From positions 100,130,635 to 100,194,634 of the forward strand of contig CM054180.1 in assembly GCA_028829895.1 (NCBI GenBank): 64,000 nt of DNA, read 5' to 3'. The stretch comes from Sinotaia quadrata. Lineage: Eukaryota; Mollusca; Gastropoda; Architaenioglossa; Viviparidae. Shown piece after piece: positions 45,179-56,634 of the stretch. The translations under genes were made by a program, and so were the position numbers. The notes under the pieces were generated by a model, which worked only from the letters and a program-made list of their open reading frames with translations, did no database searches and was not told where the DNA came from. Every line of letters begins with the position of its first letter. Position 1 is the stretch's first letter.

Positions 45179-45672
45179 TGATTTGACGAGCACTGAGCCG
45201 CAAGCAACACCAGAGCTGAGCGACCCACCAGAGCTGAGCGACCCACAGGCCAAAGACCTGTTCAATGGACCACGTACATATCTGCCAATGACATTCACTG
45301 GGACCCTAGGCTACACGTCAGGTGCTCTAAAGCTATGTATTTATAAGTCACATCTACACAGCTTCAGTCAAGTTGTAGACAAACTCTACCGAAATACTTT
45401 TAGAGTTCAAGCAGAAACATTCATTGTTCTCTTATAATCTCATTTATAGTTAGCTCATAAGAACGAACCAAATAACTATTACAGTACCTTAGTACCCAAA
45501 ATGATCATTCTCTTATGATACCAAATACACCAAATGGTTGTGATTAGGCACTCTCTCTCTCTGTATATATATATATATATGAACTCTAATTGTAATTGTT
45601 GAACTATTTGCTATATGTAACCAAACTGTCTTTTATGTTATTTCTTGTTGAATACAATTATTGTGATACATA
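45163..45672 (+). repeat. Rep-B copy 2, first segment
   Basis: Matches 5791-6270 (landmarks GACGAG, CAATGGACCA, ACATTCACTGGGACCCTAGG, CCAAATAACTA, TTCTTGTTGAATACA). A small internal duplication, CCAGAGCTGAGCGACCCAC twice near 45211-45250, is specific to this copy. Confidence 0.75.
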
Positions 45673-45915
45673 GACTACATACATAGCTTTAGATCACCTG
45701 ACATGAAGCCTAGGATCTCAGTGAATGTTGTTCACAGTTATTTTGCAGGTAGATGAGCAAGTTGCTAATTCTCAGCCATTCTGGGCCGCCAGTAACCTTA
45801 GGCTATTCTTCCCTCAAAAAAAAAAATTAAAAAAAATCACCTTCTGGCTGGTCACACATGTTAGAAAGGTGAATGATAGATAAAGTAGAATAGAAGAGTA
45901 TAGCTAGCTACCTTC
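45673..45915 (-). repeat. Rep-B copy 2, inverted second segment
   Basis: Its reverse complement matches 6350-6505 (CTAACATGTGTG, CCAGCCAGAAGGTG, AGCCTAAGGTTACTGG). It then continues into CATTCACTGAGATCCTAGG...GATCTAAAGCTATGTAT, which matches the first segment near 45289-45345. It is therefore a second Rep-B copy lying inverted next to the first. An A-rich insert is at 45818-45838. Confidence 0.75.
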
Positions 45916-46466
45916 GTGAACAACACTCACTTTAAACTTCAAAAAGGTGCAATAAAGTTTTAAGGGAGATAATTCAGTTGAATGGTGTTGCAATTATTAT
46001 TGACGTAATTTCTAATGGATACAAGAAAGATAAGCTTGAACAATTAATTTGTTAAACGAAATGTTAATAATATACCGAAGGTATTTCATTGTTTTTAATA
46101 CTCTCAAATGGTATTTGTCCGAACTATCCAATAAAACTTTAAGAACGTTTTTAATATTTGCATGAACTATTTAGTAAAGCCATAATTCAAAATCTGTCTG
46201 AATACCTAGTAAAACTATAAACGTGCTTTCAGTGTGCCGGGAGTTCTTTCATGACATACCTTTGTGACGGTCGTGTAATGTGCGTTTCACATTATTTTGC
46301 ACCGAGTTGACTTTTACTGCTTTTGCACTGCTGCTCTATGTGTTGCACTATCTGTAAATAGTTTCACCATTCAAAGCAACAATGATCTGATTGGATCTGG
46401 GTTAAGTCATAATTATTCGCGAATTTCCCGAGTAATAATACACTGGCATACAGAAACTTTATCCTC
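45916..46466. other. Unassigned DNA
   Basis: No gene recognised. Confidence 0.35.

Positions 46467-46549
<83 letters not shown>
46467..46549. repeat. (GA)n microsatellite
   Basis: About 40 GA units. Confidence 0.98.
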
Positions 46550-46550
<1 letters not shown>

Positions 46551-46920
46551 AAGAGGTAGACACAGACGGGAAAAGAGGGAGAAACAGAGAGAAACGGTGG
46601 GACATGCAAAGAAAAAGAGAGTACAAGAAAAACAATGGAGACAGAGAGGCGGAAAGACAGAGTGCAAGAAAAAGACCAGAGATAAAAATGGGGAAAGACA
46701 AACAAAGAGACAGAGTGAGGTACAAGAGAAAGAGACGGAAAGAGGGACAAGGACATAGAGTGAGGTACAAGAGACGGAAAGAGAGACAAGGACATAGAGT
46801 GAGGTACAAGAGAAAGAGACGGAAAGAGAGACAAAGAGTGAGGTACAAGAGAAAGAGACGGAAAGAGAGACAAAGAGTGAGGTACAAGAGAAAGAGACGG
46901 AAAGAGAGACAAAGACAACA
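46550..46920. repeat. Purine-rich minisatellite, about 38-bp units
   Basis: GAGTGAGGTACAAGAGAAAG then AGACGGAAAGAGAGACAA, 5 clear units at 46712-46918. A less regular purine-rich stretch (46550-46711) joins it to the (GA)n tract. Over 400 bp of almost pure purine on one strand could form triplex DNA. Confidence 0.9.
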
Positions 46921-47226
46921 TAGTTAACTAACTATAACTCTACTGACTGTATTGTAAACAACATAGTTAACTAAGCATAGCGCATAACGCTGTCATGGTG
47001 AGCGAATTGTAAACAGAAAGACTGAGAAACAGACTATTGCTTGTAATCGTTTGAACTCTGAGCAGATAGAAAAGTAATTTTTCTTTCCTTCTCCTATTTA
47101 AGATGCTAATATCTGTAATCAACAATCCACTTCTAAAATACAGCGAAACGTCCTTTCTTCAAACAGTTGACCTTGTGGGATTCAGGTCCATCAAGTAGCA
47201 AGAAATGATGTAAGTGATAACTGCAG
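46921..47226. other. Unassigned DNA
   Basis: AACATAGTTAACTAA occurs twice (46916 and 46960). No gene recognised. Confidence 0.35.
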
Positions 47227-47410
47227 TGCGCATGCGCGAAAAATCAAAGGCCATTAAATGTAAATTGCGTACGGTACTAGTAAAGACAGCAATTAATATT
47301 AATAGTTTTCGTTTGTTTGTTTGTTTTTATAAGTGACTGCAAATGATCCCGGCCAGAATACCTTGAAGACAAAGAAAGGAATCGATCTTACAGTCGCGCG
47401 AGACTTCCGG
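47227..47410. promoter_or_regulatory. Candidate CpG-type promoter with NRF1 and ETS consensus sites
   Basis: TGCGCATGCGCG at 47227-47238 fits the NRF1 palindrome. ACTTCCGG at 47403-47410 fits an ETS/GABP site on the opposite strand. CpGs (CGCGCGAG, CCGG, TACGCCTACG) cluster at 47340-47480, unlike the rest of the window. There is no TATA box in a clear place and no recognised exon beside it. This pairing is typical of housekeeping promoters in animals, but the call is inferential. Confidence 0.4.
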
Positions 47411-47479
47411 TCATTGTCTCGCTTTGCTGCCCTCCCCACTGTACTCGGTGACTACGCCTACGTAACCAGTGAACGAGGT

Positions 47480-48432
47480 TTAGTGTGCACACAAAAGAAG
47501 TGTTCATCTCATTAGCAATGCATTCTTTGCGGGAAGTCGATACCTATTAGACCTATTGGACCATGATTACCTAAATATATCTCAGAGATATCTGCAGTTA
47601 ACAGAATCTAGTTCAGAGTAGATCATATGGAGTCTTACGATATCCAGTTACCCTTGCAGATGGTAACGAGGCTTTGGCAACAACAACACAACAACAGAAA
47701 ATTATAGTCCGAGAAGGACTTGGACATTGCACCTTTAAAACGGCACAATAAAATGGCCTCCCTTAGAATGTCAAACACAGGAGACCCAAGCAAGCATTAA
47801 AAGGTAGTATGCAATCGACTTGCGTATAACTGTCAACGGCTTGTGCACAATCGCCAGTAATGTCTCGAGGTGGGGTGTGAGTGTGGGGGGGTTCCTCTTG
47901 CGAGCTTGGTCTCAGTAAATCGCGAGAAAGCGATTTACACTGTCAAAAGACAATTACCAATGCAGCACCATCTAGTGGTTAACTTTAATGCTCTCTCCAT
48001 TACTAGGGTCATGTGGTACACATATGTATATTTCTGTTGGGTTGTTTTTTTTAAACAGACAAAGAAAAGAGATAGAGTGAAAGAAAGAGCGAGTGATATG
48101 TTTCACAATCGAATACATAATATCTATAAATATTTCTGTACTAATGATAAGATTGCAAAACAAAAATAGTTTTATACTAGCATTAACAACACTAAAATAA
48201 TATTAATAACCGAGTAAAATGATAGTGCTTATAGCTGATGAGGTTTTAAAGCAAATAACTTCATTAGTGACTTCCGAAAATTGATTGTGTAACATGTTAC
48301 ATGTAACCATATAACAATTGGCTACTCGTACAACAATATTTTCTTATAGAAAGGTTACAAAAGGAGATTTTAAATGCATTAGTTAATTTTTAAATCACAG
48401 TCGCACTGTCGCTCTATAGTATAGAAGTAATT
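47480..48432. other. Unique DNA beside the candidate promoter
   Basis: No array and no recognised coding frame. Includes a CTCF-like site at 47964-47978 and a GT-rich patch near 47870. Confidence 0.4.
47964..47978 (-). promoter_or_regulatory. CTCF-like motif
   Basis: The minus strand reads CCACTAGATGGTGCT. It matches the core CCASYAGRKGGCRSY at all but one position (T for C at position 12). Confidence 0.4.
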
Positions 48433-49040
48433 TGTGACACAACGCCACCCTAGTTAGTGGTTATGATTATTATTATTAATAATCATCCATAACTACTTAG
48501 AAAGTGATGAGAATATTAATTATTATTATTAATAGTCATCCATAACTACTTAGAAAGTGATGGGAATCTTAATTATTATTATTAATAATCATCCATAACT
48601 ACTTAGAAAGTGATGAGAATCTTAATTTATGTTATTAATAATTCTCAGAAGAAACCATTCGTCTCTGGCAGATATGTGGGTGCTGTAAACGTTTCTTCTC
48701 TTCCAAAACATTGAAGACAAACATTCACTTCACACAATATAAGATAAATCCATCTTTAATCTATTATCTTTTCAACATATGATTATCAATATGTATAAGA
48801 AGGTCAATAAATCTAACAATCTGTTTATTAAATCAACAATCAAAAATAAACATGTAGCAAATAACAATGAAAATATTCCCATGAATAAGGTTCAAATAAT
48901 GTCACTGCTATAAAGTCTTAGATTCTAACACACAATTTAACACAATAGTGTCATCATAAATCACTGGATAGTTCTTTTCAGAGAACCGAAATGGAGTTAT
49001 TAGAGATAAACGACAATAATTTGTACATAACCTTGTCTAA
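48433..49040 (-). repeat. Rep-A copy 7, 3' end with internal triplication
   Basis: The minus strand ends GGCGTTGTGTCACA at 48433 and matches copy 1 back to about 49040. The segment CATCCATAACTACTTAGAAAG with its flanking TTATTAATAAT is present three times (48486-48610) in units of about 55-60 bp. Other copies have it once. Confidence 0.8.
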
Positions 49041-49149
49041 ATACCATGACATGATGCACATAGGGACAAGTATGAAGCATTACTGCCTAAGTACTGACGA
49101 GATTGAAGATAAAATGTCGTCTAGATACGTATTTGGCACAGTGACATGA

Positions 49150-49648
49150 TTTAAAGATGTAATATCTAGATGAGTGTATAACTTACAAAAAAGATTGAAA
49201 GATGTAATATCTAGATACGTGTACAGACTACGGAAAAGATTGAAAGCAGTTATATCTATTGAGTGTATAGTTTACTGAAAAGATTGAAAAATGAAATATA
49301 TTAGATATATGTACAGCTTACAGAAAAGAATGAGAGATGTAATATCTAGATGAGTGTATAGTTACTGACAAGATTGAAAGATGTAATATCTAGATACGTG
49401 TATAGCTTACTGACAAGATTGAAAGATGTAATATCTAGATACGTGTATAGCTTACTGACAAGATGGAAAGATGTAATATTTAGATACGTGTATAGCTTAC
49501 TGACAAGATTGGAAGATGTAAATATCTAGATACGTGTATAGCTTACTGACAAGATGGAAAGATGTAAATATTTAGATACGTGTATAGCTTACTGACAAGA
49601 TGGAAAGATGTAATATTTAGATACGTGTATAGCTTACTGACAAGAAAT
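49150..49648. repeat. About 45-bp minisatellite, 11 units
   Basis: GATGTAATATCTAGATACGT then GTATAGCTTACTGACAAGA. Left units are diverged and right units nearly identical. Confidence 0.95.
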
Positions 49649-49803
49649 TGACATGCACATGAAAAGAAGACGCGATACATTTCAGGCGAATGTCCACAAA
49701 GTGTGTTATGCGTTTACGAGTTTCCAGATCAGCACTTTACACAATGCGGAAAAATTCATAATTTTATAATTTTTAAGTGTGACATCTTCGATGATTACAT
49801 ACA

Positions 49804-49804
49804 A

Positions 49805-49900
<96 letters not shown>
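49804..49900. repeat. (CA)n(TA)n(TG)n self-complementary microsatellite
   Basis: CA repeats (49804-49827), TA repeats (49828-49870), then TG repeats (49871-49900). The CA and TG arms pair with each other and the TA centre pairs with itself, so the whole tract is one large palindrome. Confidence 0.95.
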
Positions 49901-49903
<3 letters not shown>

Positions 49904-50191
49904 AACATACATCCACAAGTACATATATACACAAAACAAATGTGCACATATATATATATACAAAACACTCACACATTCTCACATACACACACAGATATAC
50001 CCGCATAAACACTATTACTCATATATTTTTTTCTTTTCTGCATAAAATCAATACTACCCATATCACAACATCATTCTCTTAATTAAACGTTTAGCTTTTC
50101 GACATAAAGACAGTTGAATTGATTACGGTTATTGATTTATTCAAACTGTTTGGTAAATATGATGAACGTGTATTAACTTGAATTTCATATG

Positions 50192-50342
<151 letters not shown>

Positions 50343-50394
50343 GAAGCTCACACAGACAGATAATTGAAAGAAACATTTACACAGACCGACATAT

Positions 50395-50830
50395 AAGAGA
50401 AATTTATACTGATAGATCTTAAATAGAAAGAAAGTTATACTGATAGATCTTAAGTAAAAATACATATACACCGAAAGATCTGACATGAGAAGAAATTTGT
50501 ACTAATAGATATGATAAAAAAATTAATACGGATAGATATGACAAAAAAGAAATTTACACTGATAGACATGCTATAAACATTACACTGATAGATATAAAAA
50601 ATACACTGATAGATATGATATAAACAGAAAATTATACTGAAAGATATAATATTAAAAAAATACACTGATAAATATAAAATAATTACACTAATAGATATGA
50701 CATAAGCAGAAATTTACACTGATAGATATAACATAAAAAAAGAAATTTACACTGATAGATATAACATAAAAAGAAATTTACACTGATAGATATAACATAA
50801 AAAGAAATTTACACTGATAGGATGATGTGT
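50395..50830. repeat. About 32-bp minisatellite, 14 degenerate units
   Basis: AAATTTACACTGATAGATAT then AACATAAAAAG, with deletions. Weaker relatives continue to about 51050. Confidence 0.9.
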
Positions 50831-51139
50831 AAGAAGAATTCATACTGAAAGATATTGTATATGTGAAACAACCACACGGACTGGCCTGACATAAAGACGA
50901 CTTTACACAAATATGAAATATAAATAAAAGTCATATTCTCAGATAGGATATACAGGAAACAATCACACTGATTCATAAGTATGAAATATCATATAAATTC
51001 ATATTCATTGATAAACATGAGATACAAAGAAAATTTCATTGACGGATAGGTCTCATATTATACACATACAATGTCTGGAAATATTCAGAATGATTGAAAT
51101 ATACTGGAACTGAATATCCAACGTATTAGGTCATATATA

Positions 51140-51400
51140 TCCCACTTGTCACCTATTGTCACACCTAATATTCCACTACGTATTACATCTCGTAATATCC
51201 AAAGTATGATATCACGATGTATCCGATTTATTTGCAACCTAATGTCCAACATTTTAAGTCACGTAAGACCCTATTCATTACATCTCGTAATATTCAAAAG
51301 TATTATGTCACGCTGTATTCGATTTATTTGCGACTTAGTGTCCTAGTGGTTAGGTCACTTAAGACCCTATTTATAACATCTCGTAATAAGCTAAGTATGA
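51140..51400. repeat. About 95-bp tandem repeat, 3 diverged units
   Basis: ACATCTCGTAATATCCAAAG, TATGATATCACG, TGTATCCGATTTATTTGC then CCTAATGTCC recurs with point changes. Confidence 0.85.
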
Positions 51401-51442
51401 CGTCATGAATGCTTTGTGTTTGATGAATGCTCTGCGTGTTTC

Positions 51443-51745
51443 TTTGCCTTGCATTTGTCTTTGTTTTGTGCTTGACTTTTATATTTGTATGCACTATACA
51501 TTGCTTGTCTTTGTTTTGTGCTTGACTTTTATATTTGTATGTACTATACATTGCTTGTCTTTGTTTTGTGCTTGACTTTTATATTTGTATGCACTATACA
51601 TTGCTTGTCTTTGTTTTGTGATTGGCTTTTATAATTTGTATGCACTATACATTGCTTGTCTTTGTTTTGTGATTGGCTTTTAGGCCTATATTTGTATGCA
51701 CTATACATTGCTTGTCTTTGTTTTGTGATTGACTTTCGAATGTTT
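51443..51745. repeat. About 57-bp minisatellite, 5 units
   Basis: TTGCTTGTCTTTGTTTTGTG then CTTGACTTTTATATTTGTAT and GCACTATACA. Confidence 0.95.
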
Positions 51746-52300
51746 GATGTGTATATTTGCATGCACTATATTTGTATTTGTATATATTGTTTGTCTTTGC
51801 ATACATTGTTGGTCTTTGCATATATTGTCTTTTCATACATTGTTTGTCTTTGTATGCATTGCTTGTCTTTGTATACATTGTCTTTGCATACATTGTCTTT
51901 GTGTACATTGTCTTTGTATACATTGTTGGTCTTTGCATACATTGTCTTTGTATACATTGTTTGTATACATTGTCTTTGTATGCATTGTTTGTCTTTATAT
52001 ACAGTGTTTATATACATTGTTTGTCTTTATATACATTGTTTGTCTTTGTATATATTGTTTGTCTTTGCATACATTGTTGGTCTTTGCATACATTGTTTGT
52101 CTTTATATACATTGTTTGTCTTTGCATACATTGTTGGTCTTTGCATACATTGTCTTTGTAAACATTGTTTGTATTTAGATACATTGTTTGTCTTTGAATA
52201 CATTGTTTGTCTTTGTATACATTGTCTTTGCATATATTGTTGGTCTTGGCATACATAGTTTGATTGCATACATTGTTGGTCTTTGCATACATTGGTCTTT
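51746..52300. repeat. 18-20-bp T/G-rich minisatellite, about 28 units
   Basis: CATACATTGTTTGTCTTTG with TTGGTCTTTG variants. Long open frames on both strands are by-products. Confidence 0.93.
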
Positions 52301-54130
52301 GTATGATTTGTGCTTGTATATTTTGTGATTATCTGTGTATACTTTGTGTTTGTCATTGTATGTTTTGTGCTCGGATTTTAGAATTTTATTATATTTTGTG
52401 TTTGTATGTGTTTCGTTTTTATCTTTGCATGTATTTGTCTTTGATGCTCTGTATTTGTATTTAAGATTTTTGCATACCTTTGTATATTGTGTGTAAGTAT
52501 TTGTATTTTTATGATTGTGTTTGTATGTTTGTGTATTTTTCTTTGTATGTTTGGTGATTGTCTTTGCAATGATGTCTTTTGAGTTACGTCTGTTCTTGTA
52601 TGATCTCTTTGTAAGTATTGAACTTCCCTAATATACAATTGCATGCTTTCTAGGTATCTTTATATATTTTATATTTGTATGGAATTTTGTGGGGTTTGTA
52701 TGTTTTGTTGGTCTTTGCGTATATTGTTTTTGTGTGCTTTCTGTTTGAATTTGAATATTTTAAGTTTGTCTTTGTTTTGTATTTGTCTTTGTATATTTTT
52801 ATTTGTCATGGTATGTTATTGTGTTTATCTCTGTATGTTGTGTTCTTGTCTATTATATTTGAGTTGGTGTGTTAATATTTGTCTTTGAGTATTTGTTTTT
52901 GTCATGGTATATTATTGTGTTTATCTCTGTATGTTGTGAGCTTTTTATTATAAATGAGTATTAATGTTTGTCTTTGTATGGCTTTATAATTTGTGTTTGT
53001 CCATTACATTTGTACTGGTGTATTACTGTTATCTTTGTATGTTTTGTGTTTGTCCATTAAAATTTGTACTGATGTATTACTGTTATCTTTGTGTGTTTTG
53101 TGTTTGTCCATTACATTTGTACTGGTGTATTACTGTTATCTTTGTGTGTTTTGTGTTTGTCCATTACATTTGTACTGGTGTATTACTGTTATCTTTGTGT
53201 GTTTTGTGTTTGTCCTTTACATTTGTACTGGTGTATTACTGTTATCTTTGTGTGTTTTGTGTTTGTCCATTACATTTGTACTGGTGTATTACTGTTATCT
53301 TTGTGTGTTTTGTGTTTGTCTATTACATTTGTGCTGGTGTATTAATGTTTGTCTCTGTATTTTGTGCTTGTGTATTACAGTTATTTTGGTGGAATAATAT
53401 TTGTCTTTGTATATTTTGTGCTTGTTTATTGTTGTGTTGGTGTATTAATGTTTATCTTTGCATGCTTTCAGCTTGTTTATTGTTGTGTTGGTGTATTAAT
53501 GTTTATCTTTGCATGCTTTCAGCTTGTTTATTGTTGTGTTGGTGTATTAATGTTTATCTTTGCATGCTTTCAGCTTGTTTATTGTTGTGTTGGTGTATTA
53601 ATGTTTATCTTTGTATACTTTCTGCTTGTTTACTGTTGTGTTGGTGTATTAATGTTTATCTTTGCATGCTTTGTGCTTGTATTTTATGTATATGTATTTA
53701 TCTTTATTTTTTGTTTTGTTTTGTGTTTGTTTCATTTTTTCTTTGTGCATTAGTTTCGTTGTTTTATTTTGATGTTTTTGTACATTTGATTTTGTGTTTA
53801 TTTCATTCTCTTTCTTTCTTTTGTTTTTGTGTCTGTCTGTTTTGTGTTTGTCCTGGTATATTTTGTATTCTATTGAATATTTTTCTTATGTTTGTCTTTA
53901 TATGTTTAGTATTTGTAAGTTTGCGCTTGCATTTTATATTTTAACACTGTATATTTAACGCTTGTCTTTATAAGTTTTGTATTTACATTTGACTGATTAG
54001 CATTTATCTTTGTATGTTTTATGTTAATTTCTATGTATTTCGTGACTGTTTATAGGTTAGTATGTTTCTGTACGTATTGTATTTTGTGTATGTTTTGTGT
54101 TTATATGATTTTGTATAGTGTTTGTTAATG
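52301..54130. repeat. Strand-asymmetric T/G-rich satellite domain with nested arrays
   Basis: The plus strand is dominated by T and G phrases such as TTTGTGTTTGTCTTTGTATG. Two homogeneous sub-arrays are embedded. At 52993-53345 seven units of about 60 bp carry CATTTGTACTGGTGTATTAC. At 53400-53690 five units of about 57 bp carry TTATTGTTGTGTTGGTGTAT. The 326-codon open frame at 52964-53944 has only the biased composition of the array, and I do not call it a gene. Confidence 0.9.
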
Positions 54131-54704
54131 TTTGCCTTTTTTCGTTTTTCTTCTTCTTTTCTCATCACTTTCAATAATTACATTACACTATTCGTACCTT
54201 TTGTTTTTGGTCTCTACTGAACCACCATTTTTGAATATAATTGACAGGACTTGTATGTACACGATGACTGTTTCAAGCAACTATGTCTGTTATGGCGAAA
54301 TAAAATACTGCTCTTACATTACATTCATATTTGCAGTAAAGTCATATTTTTTGTTGTTCTTTTCAAAAGTCAATTTAAAACAAAAATCGATTCAATTATT
54401 CACAAGCATGCAGTCGACAAAGGTATTGATTGTAAACAGAGAAGACACAAGGAACATAGTATTGCAATCAACGAGTCCCATCATGCAACAAACTGGTGAA
54501 ATCTTCTATTACACACAGACTTGCAACCAAGTCGACCAACTAGTTCGATCAGTGCATCATGCAACAAATTGGTTTAATCCTCTAAACAAAAGAAGTAAAA
54601 TTAAACTATACAAATATTATTATGACATTTAAAAAATATATTAAACTACTTTGATAAACAGACTTTATAAATTACTTAAAATTTATTTCACAGTTGAATT
54701 AGAC
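54131..54704 (+). other. Longest non-array open frame (166 codons), coding status doubtful
   Basis: An ATG-started frame runs 54132-54632. It begins with a hydrophobic stretch (FFVFLLLFSSLSIITL) and continues without a recognisable domain. Its 3' part contains a diverged 76-bp duplication (CATCATGCAACAAACTGG / CATCATGCAACAAATTGG), so a repeat origin is possible. It might be a relic of an unknown element. Confidence 0.25.
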
Positions 54705-55030
54705 TAATGAGTGTAATAACGATTGGAAGTCACGGTACGATGTGAAATGAGTGTAATAATGATTGGAAGTCACGGTATGGTGTGAAATGCGTGTAATAAC
54801 GATTGGAAGTCACGATATGATGTGAACTGAGTGTAATAACGATTGGAAGTCACGATATGATGTGAAGTGAGTGTAATAACGATTGGAAGTCACGGTACGA
54901 TGTGAACTGAGTGTAATAACGATTGGAAGTCACGGTATGATGTGAAATGAGTGTAATAATGATTGGAAGTCACGGTACGATGTGAAATGAGTGTAATAAT
55001 GATTGGAAGTCACGGTATGATGTGAAATGA
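54705..55030. repeat. 40-bp minisatellite, 8 units
   Basis: GAGTGTAATAACGATTGGAA then GTCACGGTATGATGTGAAAT. Variants (ACGG/ACGA, AACG/AATG) are shuffled between units. Confidence 0.97.
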
Positions 55031-55371
55031 GAAAAATAATAAAGAAAGGAGAAAGTAATAGTGTTTTCAAATTATGAATATTTAAAACTATATATTTATT
55101 TTTTAAATGAAGGAAAATAGGAAAGAAAGAAAGAAAGAAAGACAGAAAACCAAATGTATAATCTACAAAGAACAGCCATAGTTTAACACAAAATTAAAAA
55201 AAAACTAATATTTAATTTTCCTATTTCTTTTTATTTAAACAATATTGAAAAAAATCAATGAAATTGGAAAATTTTAAATCCTAGAAATAGTAATAACATT
55301 ATTTCAAGTGAAATGTAATATCAATAAAAAAAAGTAAAGAAATTATATAAGCTGAATGGTGCCAATAGGCC

Positions 55372-55375
<4 letters not shown>
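55031..55375. other. Unassigned A-rich DNA
   Basis: Short GAAA run near 55125. No gene recognised. Confidence 0.4.
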
Positions 55376-55409
<34 letters not shown>

Positions 55410-55442
55410 GGAGAGAGAGAGAAAGAGAGTGAGAGAGAGAGA
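55376..55442. repeat. (GA)n microsatellite, interrupted
   Basis: About 30 GA units with AAAG and GTGA interruptions. Confidence 0.95.
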
Positions 55443-55564
55443 ACAGTAAAGAAAATTCCACATTAATAAAGAACTTTTTAAAATCCACTTTACTTATATT
55501 TAAAAATTACTAAAGTGATTTATGTGCCAATAATCACGACTTCGAATACATATCAATAAAGCAC

Positions 55565-55935
55565 AATAGTACGTCATGGAAATAAACTGCAATATAAATG
55601 CTTTTCAAGAAAACACAATAGTACGTCAAGGAAATAAACTGCAATATAAATGCTTTTCAAGAAAACACAATAGTACGTCAAGGAAATAAACTGCAATATA
55701 AATGCTTTTCAAGAAAACACAATAGTACGTCAAGGAAATAAACTGCAATATAAATGCTTTTCAAGAAAACACAATAGTACGTCAAGGAAATAAACTGCAA
55801 TATAAATGCTTTTCAAGAAAACACAGTAGTACGTTATGAACGTAGACTGCTATATGAATGTCTTTCAAGATAACACAATACTACATTATGAACGTAAACT
55901 GAAATATGAGTGCCTTTTCAAGAAAACATAATAGT
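55565..55935. repeat. 52-bp minisatellite, 7 units
   Basis: AACACAATAGTACGTCAAGG then AAATAAACTGCAATATAAAT and GCTTTTCAAG. The last two units are diverged. Confidence 0.96.
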
Positions 55936-56189
55936 ACGTTAAGGAAAGATAACTAATTTATTTTTGCAGACAAAAGCACGATTGAATTTTTATATTAGGA
56001 GATGTAGTTTGATTCTGTAATTAAGGAAAGCTACATGCAAAATCTGTAAATAGTGCACCATAAGATACTATTTAAATTATACACGATGTTATGTAATGTG
56101 CAGATTAAAGGAAATATAACTCTTACATGTATGAACAATTAATTTACTTACATAGTTACATAGTTAAAAATTACCCCTACTTCTCTAAT
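55936..56189. other. Unassigned AT-rich DNA
   Basis: Nothing recognised. Confidence 0.35.
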
Positions 56190-56600
56190 TGGCTCATGTT
56201 CTTAATACCTCAAGTTACATGTAAAATGTACCTCTCTTTTTCTAGTTCATGTTCTTAATACCTCAAGTTAATGTAAAATGTACCTCTCTTTTTCTAGTTC
56301 ATGTTCTTAATACATCAAGTTACATGTAAAATTTACCTCTATTTTTCTAGTTCATGTTCTTAATACAATCAAGTTACATGTAAAATTTACCTCTCTTTTT
56401 CTAAATCATGTTCTTAATAAATGAAGATACAATTAATAATTACCCCAACTTTAAAGGTTATTTCATCTTCTTAAAATATCAAGTTACATGTCAACATTAC
56501 ACCTATTTTCTAGTTAGTACATGTTCTTAATACATCAAGTTACATTTAAAAATTACGCATACTTTTGTGGTTAGTTGTTCTTAATACATCAAGTTACGTA
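56190..56600. repeat. About 52-bp minisatellite, 8 degenerate units
   Basis: AGTTCATGTTCTTAATACAT then CAAGTTACATGTAAAATTTA and CCTCT. Confidence 0.92.
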
Positions 56601-56634
56601 TATGTATGTGTACGGTAACATTCCAGAACATTTT

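Noticed and set aside
46297..46927. Arg/Glu-rich and Ser/Leu-rich open frames
   Set aside because: They follow from the (GA)n tract and the purine-rich array.
51656..52258. 200-codon Cys/Ile/Leu-rich frame and opposite-strand Lys/Thr-rich frames
   Set aside because: Both strands stay open across the same short-unit array, so neither is likely coding.
52964..53944. 326-codon open frame, the longest in the window
   Set aside because: Composed of T/G-rich satellite units (Cys, Phe, Val, Leu only in bulk). No domain, and the open frame follows from few A and C bases.
54132..54632. 166-codon frame with hydrophobic start as a candidate membrane gene
   Set aside because: No family recognised, AT-rich codons, and the 3' part contains a tandem duplication. 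Kept only as a doubtful feature.
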